NCBI RefSeq assembly: GCF_008831285.2
Contig: NC_045146.1
Span: 19,793,289-19,857,288 of the forward strand
Direction: 5' to 3'
Source of the DNA: Nymphaea colorata
Taxonomy: Eukaryota > Streptophyta > Magnoliopsida > Nymphaeales > Nymphaeaceae
DNA: 64,000 nucleotides
The translations under genes and the position numbers were made by a program. Below, in pieces: positions 34,023 to 45,278 of the stretch; position 1 is the stretch's first letter; each line of letters begins with the position of its first letter. The notes beneath the pieces are model-generated. The model did not search any database, had not been told where the DNA came from, and worked only from the letters and a program-made list of their open reading frames with translations.

Positions 34023-37013
34023 TGCAACTCCAGAGTCGTATCATACAGCTTCCAACACTTGTTTCTATAATTGATCTAATCTCAAATTTCACATTCGCAT
34101 GTTTATTATGGAGAAAGAGAAATGTGGACGGCTTCTGCTGATGAGTGTTGCGTCGCTGCTATACATGCTCAAGTTTTCTTTTGTATAAGGTTTTGGAACT
34201 TGCTATCTCTCTGGTAAAGAAGGAATGCTGGGTTTGTGCATTGAAGCCTTTGCTCTTTATCAATTATCATATCAGCGGTTGCCTATACCCTCTATTATCC
34301 TTCTTTTTCTACCTTACTTTTTCCTTTTTTTTATTTCCCTCTCATTGCCCAAAACCATGTAGGGGAAAATCCCACCTTAGTTTTGTCGGTGAGGGGGACA
34401 AAGGAGGCCTAGTTTTGCGTTTAATTCCTCGCATTTATTCCTATTTAATGGGTCATTGACATGTCCTTACCTTTATTGAAATTCATCCCTATGGACATGT
34501 CAGAATCAGATTGACGTTAAATTTGTTAGCAAGAAGTGTTTCTTTCCAAAGGTTTAAGGGTAAACAGGAGATTAGCTAAATATAAATATTAGATACATCG
34601 TTTTCTAACTAGGGAACTATGGTAGGCTGTTCATCATTGTAAAGGAAACCTTAAAAAAGCTTTTGTCTTGAGAGTGAATTTTACGCCAGAAACCTAGTGG
34701 ATTGGCAGAATCTTCAAGGCTGTGGGGTCTACACCCTCTGTTTCAGCCGCTTTGTTTTTGCTTGTTCCGTTGTACGAGTGGAATTTCTTCGGTTTTGCCA
34801 GTTTTGCCAGTTGCAATTGAAACCCTCGGCCGAAGGACTCCGGCACCATGTCGAGAGACCTCCTGCCACAGCATTCTACAGTCCTTACCCTCCCCAGACA
34901 TGAGATCCACAAATTTGAGACCGTTTCGGTTCTTAAATCTTCAGGTATCAGATTGGGCATTTGTTATGCCCTTGGACCTCCCGTTGGGTCCGGCCTCAAA
35001 TATGAGATCCGAGGGTAAACACCTCCTTAGTTTCTCAATTGCAATGAGGTACGCTGAGATTTTGAAAATATCATAGTTGTCGTTTACAATAGCAGGGAAT
35101 ATCTAAAATAAAATAGTAGTTGATTACGTTGATTTTGTAGCTTTCAACTGCGACTATTTGCCTGATGATTGATGATGAGATCGAGTTGCATATACAAGGG
35201 TGGGGTATGCATCCACAATCTACTAAATGGCAAAAGGAAGGGGTTGGGGTATTTTTCGAATTTTTTATAAGGAAATGTATATTTTTGGCTTTTAACTTTT
35301 TTTCTCAATTTATTTTTTCTTCTATAATGCTTTTTTTTTTTACTTAGATATAAGTCTTTTGGTCCCTCTGCACAATTTTTTCTATATGGGGGTGTGCATA
35401 TAACCAATGTTAATTGATGATCTAGAGTGTTGCCAGCCGACCGTGTTTGGCCCGACCAAGCCAGTAAAAGGATATGTTGTTTGGCCAACTTATGCATAGC
35501 TCAGAAAGCATGTGGGATTCAATCGGACGTTGAGTCAAGCAGAAAGCAATGCACGTGGAATGTGCAGCGCAATGGTGCAACGACGAAGCGTATAAATGCA
35601 TCATGGTCATTAGTCCCTTTGGAAGTGCAAGTCTGTCGTTGAGGAATCAAGTAGGTTCCCCACGCGTAGCGTTTGGATGCGTAAGGGGGTGCGCGTGGGT
35701 TAGGAGCAATTCTCTCAATTGACGCATATGCTGCGTCCACAACCGCGTAGAGTCACGCGGGGGCGAGTAAGTGAATACTCGTCGTCGAGTAAGGCGATGG
35801 TCGGCCGCCTTGCTTAATGACATATAGTCGACAAATAGCTTCGGCTGAGGACTTCCTCTCAAAGGAAATCTACCCCCACCCTGATTTCGCATGGAAGTAG
35901 ATAGACACTTGGAGGAATGACGATGTTCTGACAGAGCCTCATCGTCACGATTTGCCGATGGTCTAATATGAGATAAACCTGAGTGATTGTGTGCTAAGTG
36001 CATAGCACTCCTCGTCTATTCCACAGTCCCAGAAGATTGATGAACGCTTCCGCTATATTGAGAATTGAGTCAGGCAGGCCGAAGGATTTGGGAAACATTT
36101 GGTGCCGCGCGGGGCAAATAAGGCTTGAAAAAGTCGGCTTGTGACATAGAGAGTGCCTTTATATAAATATTCTTTTTCCTGAATGCCGAGGCGTGATAGC
36201 AACAATTTGAGAATGTCTTGAAAAAATGGTTTCCAGAAAAACTTGGTTTGTATGGACCAATTGTTTTTTAGTGAATTTTGAAAACCTGGTTTATGTGTTT
36301 GGATGAGATGACAAAAACCAAGTTTTCACTTTTTAAACCTAGTTTTTTGGTTGGATGACAAAAAATAATTTTCTATTTGCATTTAAAAACTACATGCTTT
36401 AAATATTATCTATAAGATATCGTAACTATATATTTACCATTTATGAATAAAAGAAATGAAAACGAGCTGAAAAGTTCCATGGTGATGCATGAAGGCATTA
36501 TCTATAAGAATATTGTTTCTATATAATTACCATTTAAGAATAAAAGAAATGAAAACGAGTTGAAAAGTTCCATGGTGATGCATGAAGGCATCATACACTG
36601 CTTTGAGTTTAGATACGCACTACAAGTTGCAAGAAACATGATTTGTTCACGGAAGCAGCGACATTCCAAATAGCACTTGCATTGAGCCATCAACAACGAT
36701 CAAAAACCAGCAAAAAATGCGGGTCTTTGAAATGGTTGGGTTGATCTCCAAATCTTTCAGTTGGTTTGATTTTGAGCAGCCAGTAGCCAGTCCAACTTGT
36801 GGGTTTTACTTCATGAATGTGGTTTATTTGCCAAAAGTACACTTCAATTTCTAGAGAAGTTGAAGCTGTGAGGTAAATATAAAAGCCATCTCAAATATTT
36901 AGATGATAGAAAAAATGAATTAATTTAGTAAGAAAGGAATTAAAAGTCACTGTCTTAAAGACCCCTCCCCCATTTTCTTCAGTGGTTATGCTTGATTGAT
37001 AATAATATTTACT
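34023..37013. other. Intergenic DNA downstream of HIR
   Basis: 34023-34700 should hold the HIR 3' UTR. No further gene is supported. The minus strand at 34694-34960 reads 88 residues of unknown type. 35420-36120 is richer in CG dinucleotides and short frames but has no recognisable protein. 36180-36370 repeats AAAACCTGGTTT/AAACCTAGTTTT motifs also seen near 53.1-53.3 kb. Confidence 0.5.
36405..36588. repeat. 92-bp tandem duplication
   Basis: Units at 36405-36496 and 36497-36588 share ATTATCTATAAGA and the end AAAAGTTCCATGGTGATGCAT. Small indels separate them. Confidence 0.85.
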
Positions 37014-37169
37014 GATAAAGATAGGCCTAACCAAAGAAATGGTAAATCCAGAAGTCCAACAACAAGAAGAAATATTATTACCAGAAATGAGAGAATTCTT
37101 TTCTAAGAAAAGACCTAGAGATCTACAAGTAATATTCAAAGAACTTCTGCACCAATACCAAAAACCGAT
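37014..37169 (+). repeat. Direct repeat L flanking the pararetrovirus fragment
   Basis: Matches 38621-38769 over about 150 bp in the same orientation, with substitutions and one indel (the left copy has extra bases after CCTAGAGAT). In translation it reads KEMVNPEVQQQEEILLPEM. It is probably part of the same viral polyprotein or a terminal region of the integrated copy. Confidence 0.8.
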
Positions 37170-37329
37170 TGCAAAATATTCTCAATAAATACTGGAATAT
37201 TTTGCCTTTCTCTTTTTGTCTATTCATTCCTTTATTCTGTCTGCCACTTGGTATTTCGAATCATTCATTTAGTCCCCATCATCTTTTGCTTGTTTCGTAA
37301 CAACACCTTGTGGAGAAAAAATAAATGCC

Positions 37330-38324
37330 CTCATAGTAAAAAATAACAAACGGAAGCAAACTGCATGGATCAAAGGAGACAGTAAAATAACACAAAAATT
37401 GACACGAGAAAGAATAAATACAATAACGATAAATGTGTATGAAATAAATGAGCTGGAAAACATAAAACAAAGACTGAAAAAATTATATTCTAAAAACCCA
37501 TTACAATATTGGGAAAAGCACAAAACAACAGTAAAAATAGAACTAATAAAAGAGGATAGTATAATAACCCAACCACCATTAAAATATATATCAGATGACC
37601 TTAGAGAAGTTGATTTACATGTAAATGAACTACTAAAAGGTAATTATATTCAGAAAACAAACTCAAAACATAGTAATCCAGTGTTTATTGTTAACAAACA
37701 TAGCGAACAAAAAAGAGGAAAAACTAGGATGGTCATAGACTACAGAAATTTAAATGCTAAAGTAAAAACATATAATTATCTTATCCCAAATAAAATATTA
37801 AAATTAAAACAAATATCAGGATATCAGTACTTTAGTAAATTCGATTGTAAAAGTGGATTTTACCACCTAAAACTTGATAAAGAAAGCAAAAAATTAACAG
37901 CATTCACAGTACCTAATAGATTCTATGAATGGAATGTATTACCATTTGGATATAAAAATGCACCAAGAAGATTTCAAAATTTTATGGATAACAATTTAAA
38001 GGATTAAGAAATTGTGTGATTTATATAGATGATATATTATTGTTCAGCCATACCCAAGAAGATCATTATGATTTATTAAATGAATTCATAGACTATGCAA
38101 CCAAAGCAGGAGTAGCAATAAGCAAAAATAAAGCGGTTATTTGTAAAAAACAAATAGACTTTCTAAGAATAGAAATAGATAAAGCCGGAATAAAAATGCA
38201 AACACACATTATCCAAAAAATAGCACAAACAGAACAATTAGACACTAAGAAAAAATTACAGTTTTCTAGGATACAGTGTGTGACTACCTTACAGTATCAG
38301 GGAGTGTGTGACTTCCTAAATTAA
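37330..38324 (+). pseudogene. Endogenous pararetrovirus (Caulimoviridae-like) reverse transcriptase, broken
   Basis: The frame at 37399-38007 carries caulimovirid-style RT motifs in order: NPLQYWEKHK, a P-V-F-I-V-N segment, TRMVIDYRNLN, YFSKFDCKSGFYHLKL, and YEWNVLPFGYKNAP. It ends in a premature stop at 38005-38007. The Y-I-D-D catalytic motif follows in another frame (from 38016), so a one-base break lies near 37990-38005. The second frame continues through FLRIEIDKAGIKM-like sequence and decays by 38324; no complete RNase H was seen. These motifs resemble petuvirus/florendovirus-type elements more than Gypsy elements. Codon use is very AT-rich, unlike the host genes. The copy is dead. Confidence 0.75.
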
Positions 38325-38393
38325 AATCCGAGAGAAAATAATACAATATCAGGGAAAGGTTATACTACTATCCCATACCCATGAATAAATAAA

Positions 38394-38594
38394 ATGATAG
38401 CTTATCCTAACACAGACCCAAATCTAGTAAAAATGATACATAGTTATGGATTACTCCATACTGTATATACCAGCAATGCTAAAAAACTGAAAGAGATTCC
38501 AGAACTATGCAAAGCAGCTAAACGTTATCTAGAGATAACAAAAGCTCCACTTATTTTTCTAAGAATATACGCTGCCCAGGCAAAAATATTCTAA
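38394..38594 (+). pseudogene. Further pararetrovirus-derived coding fragment
   Basis: An open stretch of 66 residues with the same AT-rich composition as the RT fragment (contains ELCKAAKRYLEITKAPL). It runs towards the right-hand direct repeat, whose translation continues in similar style (KEMVNPEVQQQKE). The product is not recognised. Its position suggests another part of the viral genome brought next to RT by circular permutation or rearrangement. Confidence 0.4.
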
Positions 38595-38620
38595 GAACGA
38601 ATAATACCAGCTATTTATGT

Positions 38621-38769
38621 GATAAAGATAGACCTAACCAAAGAAATGGTAAATCCAGAAGTCCAACAACAAAAAGAAATATTATTACCAAAAATGAGAG
38701 AATTCTTTTCTAAGAAAAGACCTAGAGATAATATTCGAAGAACTTCTGCACCAATACCAAGAACCGAAT
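38621..38769 (+). repeat. Direct repeat R flanking the pararetrovirus fragment
   Basis: Second copy of the 37014-37169 repeat (begins GATAAAGATAGACCTAACC). A frameshift after CCTAGAGATA separates it from the left copy. The repeated unit spans about 1.6 kb start to start, much shorter than a full caulimovirid genome, so most of the genome is missing between the repeats. Confidence 0.8.
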
Positions 38770-40302
38770 GTATGGATGTACGAAGTAAGGAACAACCAGA
38801 TTATCTACTCTCTATCAAGGTAGTTATTAACTATTATAGACTGGCTTTCAGTTTTTTCTTTTTGGATAGTTTCTAAATAGGTTTGAGTTTGAGGGGGTGT
38901 GATTCTTGGTTCTCATTAATGGTCTTTTGATTGCTTTGGTCTGAGATGGTTTATCTAGCATAATCAACGTTTCTAACCATCTTAGTATTTCTTTTTTACT
39001 TCCCTCTTCAGTCTTCAATGATAATGACCATCCATATAGATTAATGAAGGTTTTCCATGAACAAATTTGATTACTCCAAATAATAGAGAGGAAGAATAAA
39101 GAAAAAAGCAAAAGATGATGGAGAAAAAAGGAGAGAGGGAGGACAGCCGATAATCCCCTTCATTGGTCTTCGTTTGCCTTTTCATAGAGGCAACCTCTCC
39201 TTCAAAAGAAGGCAACCTCTAGGCATTGTTGTATTATAAAGGCAAACTGATCAATCCGAAAATATCTATATAGGAACCTTTTTCAGCTTGGAGGATTTTC
39301 TGTGTTAGGACATGAGATGGATTGACAATGGTAAGCAAGTTCAATCGTGGTCCTTTTCAATGCTTTTCCAACTTAATTTGAGAATGGGACTTATGCTTCG
39401 CCTTAGCATCTTCCACACAAGATTGAACAATTCAATTTCCAATGTTTAGTTTTCCCATCAAATTTCTATAACAAATAGTAAACTGACAAACTTCAACTAG
39501 TCTATATCAATCCAATGTAGCAAAATAGTTATCAAGAATAGCCAAATACAACTGACTTTTTTTTCAGAGAGTTTAAAGAAATCCAACAATTACTATCAAA
39601 GTTGACTTATTGTGCAACATTAACCAATTACATATAGAGCAAGCTATTTGTAATTTACCCTTTCACTTTTTCACACATAAATTGGAATGACAGATGAAAC
39701 TGTTGGGTCAAATAAAGAACATTATTAAAAATAACAATAATTGCTTGAGATACACATAACACTTAATATAGGAGGCTCATGGCATATTCTAGCCACCTAA
39801 ACAGTCTTCGACAATAGGAAGATATTTAGTCAGCCAAAAGAAGCTTGTTTTACTTCATCAAAACATAAAAGCACTTCAAATATTTAATACAGAATATGAT
39901 CTCAACATTTAAATAATGGAAAAACAAATGTTTCACTAGAGGCAAAGAAAGAAAACTCAACCATCATAGCATAACCATGACAATGTATCATAAGATACTA
40001 TACAATCAATTTACCTCTCCATTAGCATCACATTGAAAATAAAAAAACAAATTTCAAACAAACATGATACAATAATCAACTAAATTACCTTATATAATTG
40101 CAGCTGGTGGCATTATAGTAACATACTTAGATTATCTTTTTCTTTAACATCCATGAATACAAGAAAATATTAGAAAAAGGAAATGAACAAACCAAGAAAA
40201 AATTGTCTTCCTGCAAGCATCCAGACTGTATCTAAAAGCAGACTGTGATCTACACTGCTTCAAAAGTCTCCATAAACATCTTGTATATCCATTTCAGATA
40301 AT
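38770..40302. other. AT-rich spacer
   Basis: No gene, RNA or clear transposon seen. Short minus-strand frames around 38850-39215 are low-complexity Phe/Ser/Leu runs. The 5-bp target duplication of the Copia element starts at its right edge. Confidence 0.55.
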
Positions 40303-40307
40303 GTAAG
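40303..40307. repeat. Copia target-site duplication, left (GTAAG)
   Basis: GTAAG immediately before the 5' LTR, matched exactly at 45450-45454 after the 3' LTR. Confidence 0.95.
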
Positions 40308-40478
40308 TGTTAAGATGTGTTTATATTCAGTTTTAGGTTTAAGAGGGTACTTTTGTAAATAACTTTTCCTTTAGATGGTTCTCTTGTATCTTCTTTCTCT
40401 CTCTCCTCTAGTCTATATAAAGAGGAGTTAGGGCAGATTTCGAGCTTAATCAAAGTATAATCTTCTCCTAATTTATCA
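40308..40478 (+). repeat. Copia 5' LTR
   Basis: 171 bp, TG...CA ends. It contains the TATA-like TATATAAAG (40414-40422) expected for the U3 promoter and a short CT-rich run before it. Confidence 0.96.
40414..40422 (+). promoter_or_regulatory. TATA box of the Copia LTR promoter
   Basis: TATATAAAG inside the 5' LTR; the same motif recurs at 45385-45393 in the 3' LTR. The placement, about 60 bp before the LTR end, fits a U3/R promoter. In the 3' LTR it could start read-out transcription into 45.5 kb and beyond. Confidence 0.6.
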
Positions 40479-40490
40479 TGGTATCAGAGC
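40479..40490 (+). other. Primer-binding site (tRNA-iMet type)
   Basis: TGGTATCAGAGC directly abuts the 5' LTR. It is complementary to the 3' end of initiator methionine tRNA, the usual primer of plant Copia elements. Confidence 0.95.
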
Positions 40491-41053
40491 TCCAGCCGCC
40501 TCCTCCTCAGCGCGTCGTCGCTGATTGAGCGGCGCCAGCCGCTGCCTGATCACGACCGTCGTTGCTCTTCCGCCCGTCGCTCGTGTCCGCCCATCTCCGC
40601 CCGTCACCCGCCGCTTGCATCGTTGCTTCTCCGTCCGTCGCCGCCTGCCCACGACCGTCATCGCCCGTCGCCGTCTGATCGCGTCTCCACGCAGCATCGC
40701 CCGCCGCTGCCTGCTCGCGTTTCGCAGCATCTCCGCCCGTTGCTGCCATCTTCGCCCGTCGTTTCTGCCTGCTTCGCTGCTACCCTGCACCATCGCTGCT
40801 CCGCTGCTGCTTCCCACCACTGCTTCGCTGTCGTCTCTGGTATCTCTCTTCGTTCTTCTTCGTCGGCTTGTGTCTGATCAGCGTTGTCAGCTTTGTTATT
40901 ACCTCCTCTTCCAGCCGATCAGACTTATGGATTACTTCGTGCGTTTGACTGCTATTGTTCGATGATCAGCATGTTGTCTTTACATATGTGACTATATTCC
41001 TTGTTGCCTGCACTTCTTATTCTGTGGCTCGGTGTCCTCCTTTGTGTTGAAAG

Positions 41054-41974
41054 ATGTCTGAAATTAGCAGTGGAGCTAATACCTCTTCCTTTGCATCGTC
41101 GAGAGAGATGAAGAGTTCCCCATTTTCCAGCATTATCACCAAAATGGATGGGGGAAATTACGAGATGTGGGCCATGCAAGTAAAAAGAACCTTGATCGCT
41201 CATGAGAAGGAACATCTCATATTGGAGCCCGAGCCTGTACAGAAGGTAGGAAAATATACTACTTGGTTTAAAGATAATTCGTTGGTTATGGTATGGATTG
41301 TTGGTACTCTTTCTCACGACATTGCAAATGAAGTCTTGCATAAGGAAAGTGCAAAGGATATGTGGGATTCCCTTGCAGCCACCTATTCCCAAGCAAGGAA
41401 TGAAACAAGAATTATGCAACTTCATCATGATATTCATCAGATGCGACAAGATGGTCGACCTCTTCATACTTATTATTCTAGTCTCAAGTCCATGTTTGAG
41501 AGACTAAATAGCTACTTTCCTGCATGTAAGTGTGAACAACAAAAGGCATATAGAGATATGCTTATGGTAGGTGTATTTCTTTCTGGATTAGACTCTGTTT
41601 ATGAATCAGCAAAGAATCAGATGCTCACTAGTCCCTCGATTCCTCCTATTGATGAGGCTTATAGTAGGCTAAGCAGAATTCCAATCCCTGCGTCGACTGT
41701 TCTTGATACCACTTCTGCTATGCTTGCTACTCGTGGCAGAGGTGGGTCCTTCTTTGCCAGAGGACGAGGATACCGTGGTCGTGGCAATACCACTTCTCGC
41801 CAGTATGTCAGTTTTGTCATCGCATTGGTCACACTGTGGATAAGTGTTGGCAGAAACATGGTCGTCCAGCTGTTGCAAATCAGACTGTATTTACTGATCC
41901 TCCAGAGCAGCCTAAAACTCAGCATACTGTTTCCTCCAGTGAGATACGTGCAGATGATATTATCTCTCAGTTGA
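41054..41974 (+). CDS. gag: Copia Gag region (frame change inside)
   Basis: The ATG at 41054 (MSEISSGANTSS) begins the Gag region, preceded by a 560-bp leader rich in CGCCCGTCGC-type repeats. Typical Gag features are KMDGGNYEMWAMQVK near residue 35, then MWDSLAATYSQ, and the RGRGGSFFARGRG arginine/glycine stretch. The frame leaves Gag at about 41804. The zinc knuckle (C-x2-C-x4-H-x4-C, starting at 41806) is in the next frame, so the C-terminal 50 or so residues of this frame are not Gag. Intact Copia elements use one continuous frame, so this is a defect or a sequence error. Confidence 0.85.
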   Translation: MSEISSGANTSSFASSREMKSSPFSSIITKMDGGNYEMWAMQVKRTLIAHEKEHLILEPEPVQKVGKYTTWFKDNSLVMVWIVGTLSHDIANEVLHKESAKDMWDSLAATYSQARNETRIMQLHHDIHQMRQDGRPLHTYYSSLKSMFERLNSYFPACKCEQQKAYRDMLMVGVFLSGLDSVYESAKNQMLTSPSIPPIDEAYSRLSRIPIPASTVLDTTSAMLATRGRGGSFFARGRGYRGRGNTTSRQYVSFVIALVTLWISVGRNMVVQLLQIRLYLLILQSSLKLSILFPPVRYVQMILSLS

Positions 41975-41983
41975 GAAACTTGA

Positions 41984-44900
41984 TTGGTGATAGAACTCAA
42001 CAAGCACCTGATCCGACCACCTCTACTATCACTACTGCTGCCAGTGCGTCTTCATCTGGTATGTATTCTGACTATACTCCTGCTACTGACAGATTGGCTC
42101 ATCGATTCGGGTGCATCGACACATCTCTGTGGAGACAAGGCCCAGTTTACTTCTTATGTCCCTACTCCACCTGGTCGCTCGGTTATTCTAGCAGATGGCA
42201 AATATTCTCCAGTTGTTGGACATGGAGAGGTCCAACTTACTTCATCATTGCCGTTGCAACATGTTCTTCATGCACCAGAATTCCCACATAGCCTACTGTC
42301 TATCAGTCAGATTACCAGAGATTTAAACTGTCGTGCGATATTTGACTCCTCTTCTCTTGTGTTTCAGGATATACTGACGGGCAGGGTGATTGGCTGTGGC
42401 CGTGAACATGGAGGTCTTTACAGGCTAGTGCATCCCTTTCCTTTTGCTGGGTCTACCTCTTCAGGGTCATCCTCATCCTCGGCTTATACTTGGCATTTAC
42501 GTTTTGGACATCTACCGTTTCAGAAATTGCTGCATGTTCTTCCTCAGCTGTCTCCTAAGTCTTCTTTTCAATGTGAGTCTTGTCAGTTGGGCAAACACCA
42601 TCGGTCATCCTTTCCTCCGCGGCCCAGTAGAAGTAGCCAGTCTGTGTTTGAGTTACTTCATTTTGATGTTTGGGGCCCGAGTCGTACACCTGATCTTCAA
42701 GGTCATCGATATTATCTTGTTGCTGTCGATGACCATAGTCGTGTTAGTTGGGTTTTTCTTATGAAGAATAAATCTGAAGTGGGTCATGTAATCAAAAATT
42801 TTATCAATGAAATTCTGACTCAGTTTGATACTTGTGTCAAAATTGTGCGCTCTGACAATGCTCTTGAGTTCTGTGCTTCCTCTTTAGAACAATTTTTCAG
42901 GGATAAGGGTATCATCCACCAAACCTCTTGTGCCTATACCTCCCAACAAAATGGGGTTGCTGAAAGGAAACACCGTCATATTCTTGATGTTGCCAGAACC
43001 ATTATCATACATAGCCATGTTCCTCATTCCTACTGGGGAGATGCTGTTCTCACAGCATGCTATCTTATTAATCGTATGCCGTCATCTGTGTTGGGAGACC
43101 TTATTCCTATCTCTGTCCTCTTTCCTGACAGAGACTTGTTTTCTGTTCCACCTCGTGTTTTTGGATGTGTTGCCTTTGTTCAGTTGCTTGGTCCTGGGAG
43201 AGATAAGTTGTCTCCTCGGGCCATCAAAATGATCTTTGTTGGTTATTCCCGCACTCAAAAGGGATATCGATGTTATGATCCTTCTACTCGTCGATATTAT
43301 GTGAGTGCTGATGTTACATTCTTTGAGTCAACCTCTTTCTTCTCCCCAAATGGAACTCAATTAAGGGCGCCTGAAGTGAATGATGAAGTCCATTTTCCTC
43401 TACCTCTCATGAGTTGTCCAAAACCAGTTGATTCACGCTTTGGGGCTGTCTACCAACGTCGTACTAAACCTGTTGCGCCTGCTCACTGTGCACCTGTGCC
43501 TTCACCCAACACGCCCAAGGTCATTCCTGACACAAACTCTGCTGACAATTTTTTATGTAATGATGACATAGGAGAATGTCACGAGCAGGTTCATGCTCCT
43601 AATGAACTTGATATGCCCATTGCTCAAAGGAAAGGCAAACGCAGTTGCACTTTGCATCCTATCTCTGGTCACTTATCCATGGATAGACTCACTCCTATGT
43701 ACCGACAGTTTGTCAAGGGGCTGTCGGCTATTGCTCTTCCACAGAATCCCATGGATGCTCTCTCTGATCCAAAATGGGTTGCAGCTATGCAAGAAGAGAT
43801 GGATGCTCTTCAGTCTAGAGGCACCTGGACCCTTGTTACTCCTTCAGCTGATGCCGCCATTGTTGATTGCAGATGGGTCTTTACTATCAAATACAGAGCG
43901 GATGGCAGCCTTGACAGATATAAGGCTCGTCTGGTTGCTAAAGGCTATACCCAAACTTATGGGGTTGATTATTATGATACCTTCTCTCCTGTGGCACGAC
44001 ATGCTTCTTTACGGATTCTCCTTACTGTGGCTGTCAGCAAGAATTGGTCCTTATCACAGCTTGATGTCAAAAATGCCTTTCTCTATGGTGACTTACATGA
44101 AAAAGTGTATATGCAGCAACCACCAGGGTTTGTTGCTGAGGGGGAGTGTCAGAAAGTGTGCAGATTGCGAAAGGCGATTTATGGTCTGAAACAGAGTCCT
44201 CGAGCTTCGTTTCAGAAATTGTCAGAGAATATTGAGAATGAGGGCTTTAGACGTTCTTCGGTCGATCATTCCCTCTTTGTCAAGAAGACTTCTACAGGTA
44301 CGGTGATAGTTCTTGTCTATGTTGATGATATCATTGTTACAGGGGATGATGATCAGGGGATTTCCAACATCAAGGATGTCCTTGGACAACACTTTGTCAC
44401 CAAAGACCTTGGTGAACTACGTTATTTCCTCGGTATTGAGTTTGCCAGAAATCGAAAGGGTCTTATCATGTGCCAGAGGAAATACGTTACTGATGTTTTG
44501 CAAGAGATAGGGATGCTGGGGTGTCGACCTGCATCCACGCCTATGGATATCAATACCCGCTTATATGATGATGATACTGAAGATGTTGATGCGAAACAGT
44601 ATAGAGGGATTGTTGGGAAGCTCCTATACATCACTGTTACTCGACCTGAAATTGCATATGCTGTTAGCAGAGTGAGTCAATTTATGGATAAGCCCAAGAA
44701 AGTTCATTGGGATGCTGCTATGATGATTCTTAGGTATCTAAAGAATTCACCAGGAACGGGACTCTTCTTTCAGAATGGTACCTCACTCACTATATCTGTG
44801 TATGTTGATGCCGACTATGCGGGATGCCCCTCAGACAGAAAATCCACCACTAGATTTTGTGTGTTTATTGGATCCAACTTGGTTACATGGAAGAGTAAAA

Positions 44901-45271
44901 AGCAAACTGTGGTTGCCAGATCAAGTGCAGAATCTGAGTATAGAGCTATGGCTCAGGGTACTGCTGAAGTTATGTGGGTTAGATCCCTGATGGTGGATCT
45001 TACTGTCGAAGTGCCTCTTCCTATGCAATTGTTATGTGATAACAAAGTTGCACTGTTTATTGCTAATAATCCGGCTTTTCATGAAAGAACCAAGCATGTT
45101 GAAGTAGATTGTCACTACACCAGAGACATGATTCAAAAGGGGTTTGTAAGTACCTCACACATTTCAACTACAGGGCAAACGGCTGATATCTTTACTAAGG
45201 CTCTTGCAAGGGGACCATTCCAAAGCTGCTGTTCCAAGTTGAGCCTATTTGACATATACGCTCCAACTTGA
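41984..45271 (+). CDS. pol: Copia Pol (protease, integrase, RT, RNase H)
   Basis: Genuine Pol sequence starts at about 42095 after a second frame change; earlier residues in this frame are spurious. Protease has DSGASTH (42104). The integrase zinc region has H...H and CESCQLGK. The integrase core has FDVWGPS, VDDHSRV, RSDNALEF and QNGVAERKHR. RT has KARLVAKGYTQ, QLDVKNAFLYGDL and YVDDIIVTGDD. RNase H has VDADYAGCPSDRKSTT, ARSSAESEYRAMA, LLCDNK and HERTKHVEVDCHY. The stop at 45269-45271 overlaps the purine tract. Two positions differ from the usual wording (RASFQKL for RAWFxK, STTRFCVF for STTGFC). No internal stop is present after the second shift. Confidence 0.93.
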   Translation: MVIELNKHLIRPPLLSLLLPVRLHLVCILTILLLLTDWLIDSGASTHLCGDKAQFTSYVPTPPGRSVILADGKYSPVVGHGEVQLTSSLPLQHVLHAPEFPHSLLSISQITRDLNCRAIFDSSSLVFQDILTGRVIGCGREHGGLYRLVHPFPFAGSTSSGSSSSSAYTWHLRFGHLPFQKLLHVLPQLSPKSSFQCESCQLGKHHRSSFPPRPSRSSQSVFELLHFDVWGPSRTPDLQGHRYYLVAVDDHSRVSWVFLMKNKSEVGHVIKNFINEILTQFDTCVKIVRSDNALEFCASSLEQFFRDKGIIHQTSCAYTSQQNGVAERKHRHILDVARTIIIHSHVPHSYWGDAVLTACYLINRMPSSVLGDLIPISVLFPDRDLFSVPPRVFGCVAFVQLLGPGRDKLSPRAIKMIFVGYSRTQKGYRCYDPSTRRYYVSADVTFFESTSFFSPNGTQLRAPEVNDEVHFPLPLMSCPKPVDSRFGAVYQRRTKPVAPAHCAPVPSPNTPKVIPDTNSADNFLCNDDIGECHEQVHAPNELDMPIAQRKGKRSCTLHPISGHLSMDRLTPMYRQFVKGLSAIALPQNPMDALSDPKWVAAMQEEMDALQSRGTWTLVTPSADAAIVDCRWVFTIKYRADGSLDRYKARLVAKGYTQTYGVDYYDTFSPVARHASLRILLTVAVSKNWSLSQLDVKNAFLYGDLHEKVYMQQPPGFVAEGECQKVCRLRKAIYGLKQSPRASFQKLSENIENEGFRRSSVDHSLFVKKTSTGTVIVLVYVDDIIVTGDDDQGISNIKDVLGQHFVTKDLGELRYFLGIEFARNRKGLIMCQRKYVTDVLQEIGMLGCRPASTPMDINTRLYDDDTEDVDAKQYRGIVGKLLYITVTRPEIAYAVSRVSQFMDKPKKVHWDAAMMILRYLKNSPGTGLFFQNGTSLTISVYVDADYAGCPSDRKSTTRFCVFIGSNLVTWKSKKQTVVARSSAESEYRAMAQGTAEVMWVRSLMVDLTVEVPLPMQLLCDNKVALFIANNPAFHERTKHVEVDCHYTRDMIQKGFVSTSHISTTGQTADIFTKALARGPFQSCCSKLSLFDIYAPT

Positions 45272-45278
45272 GGGGGAG
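45269..45278 (+). other. Polypurine tract
   Basis: TGAGGGGGAG immediately before the 3' LTR; the plus-strand primer site for reverse transcription. It overlaps the Pol stop codon. Confidence 0.9.

Noticed and set aside
40525..40965. Open frames on both strands in the Copia leader (146 and 114 residues)
   Set aside because: They arise from GC-rich CGCCCGTCGCC-type repeats between the primer site and gag. Low-complexity Arg/Ser/Ala composition; not part of Copia proteins.
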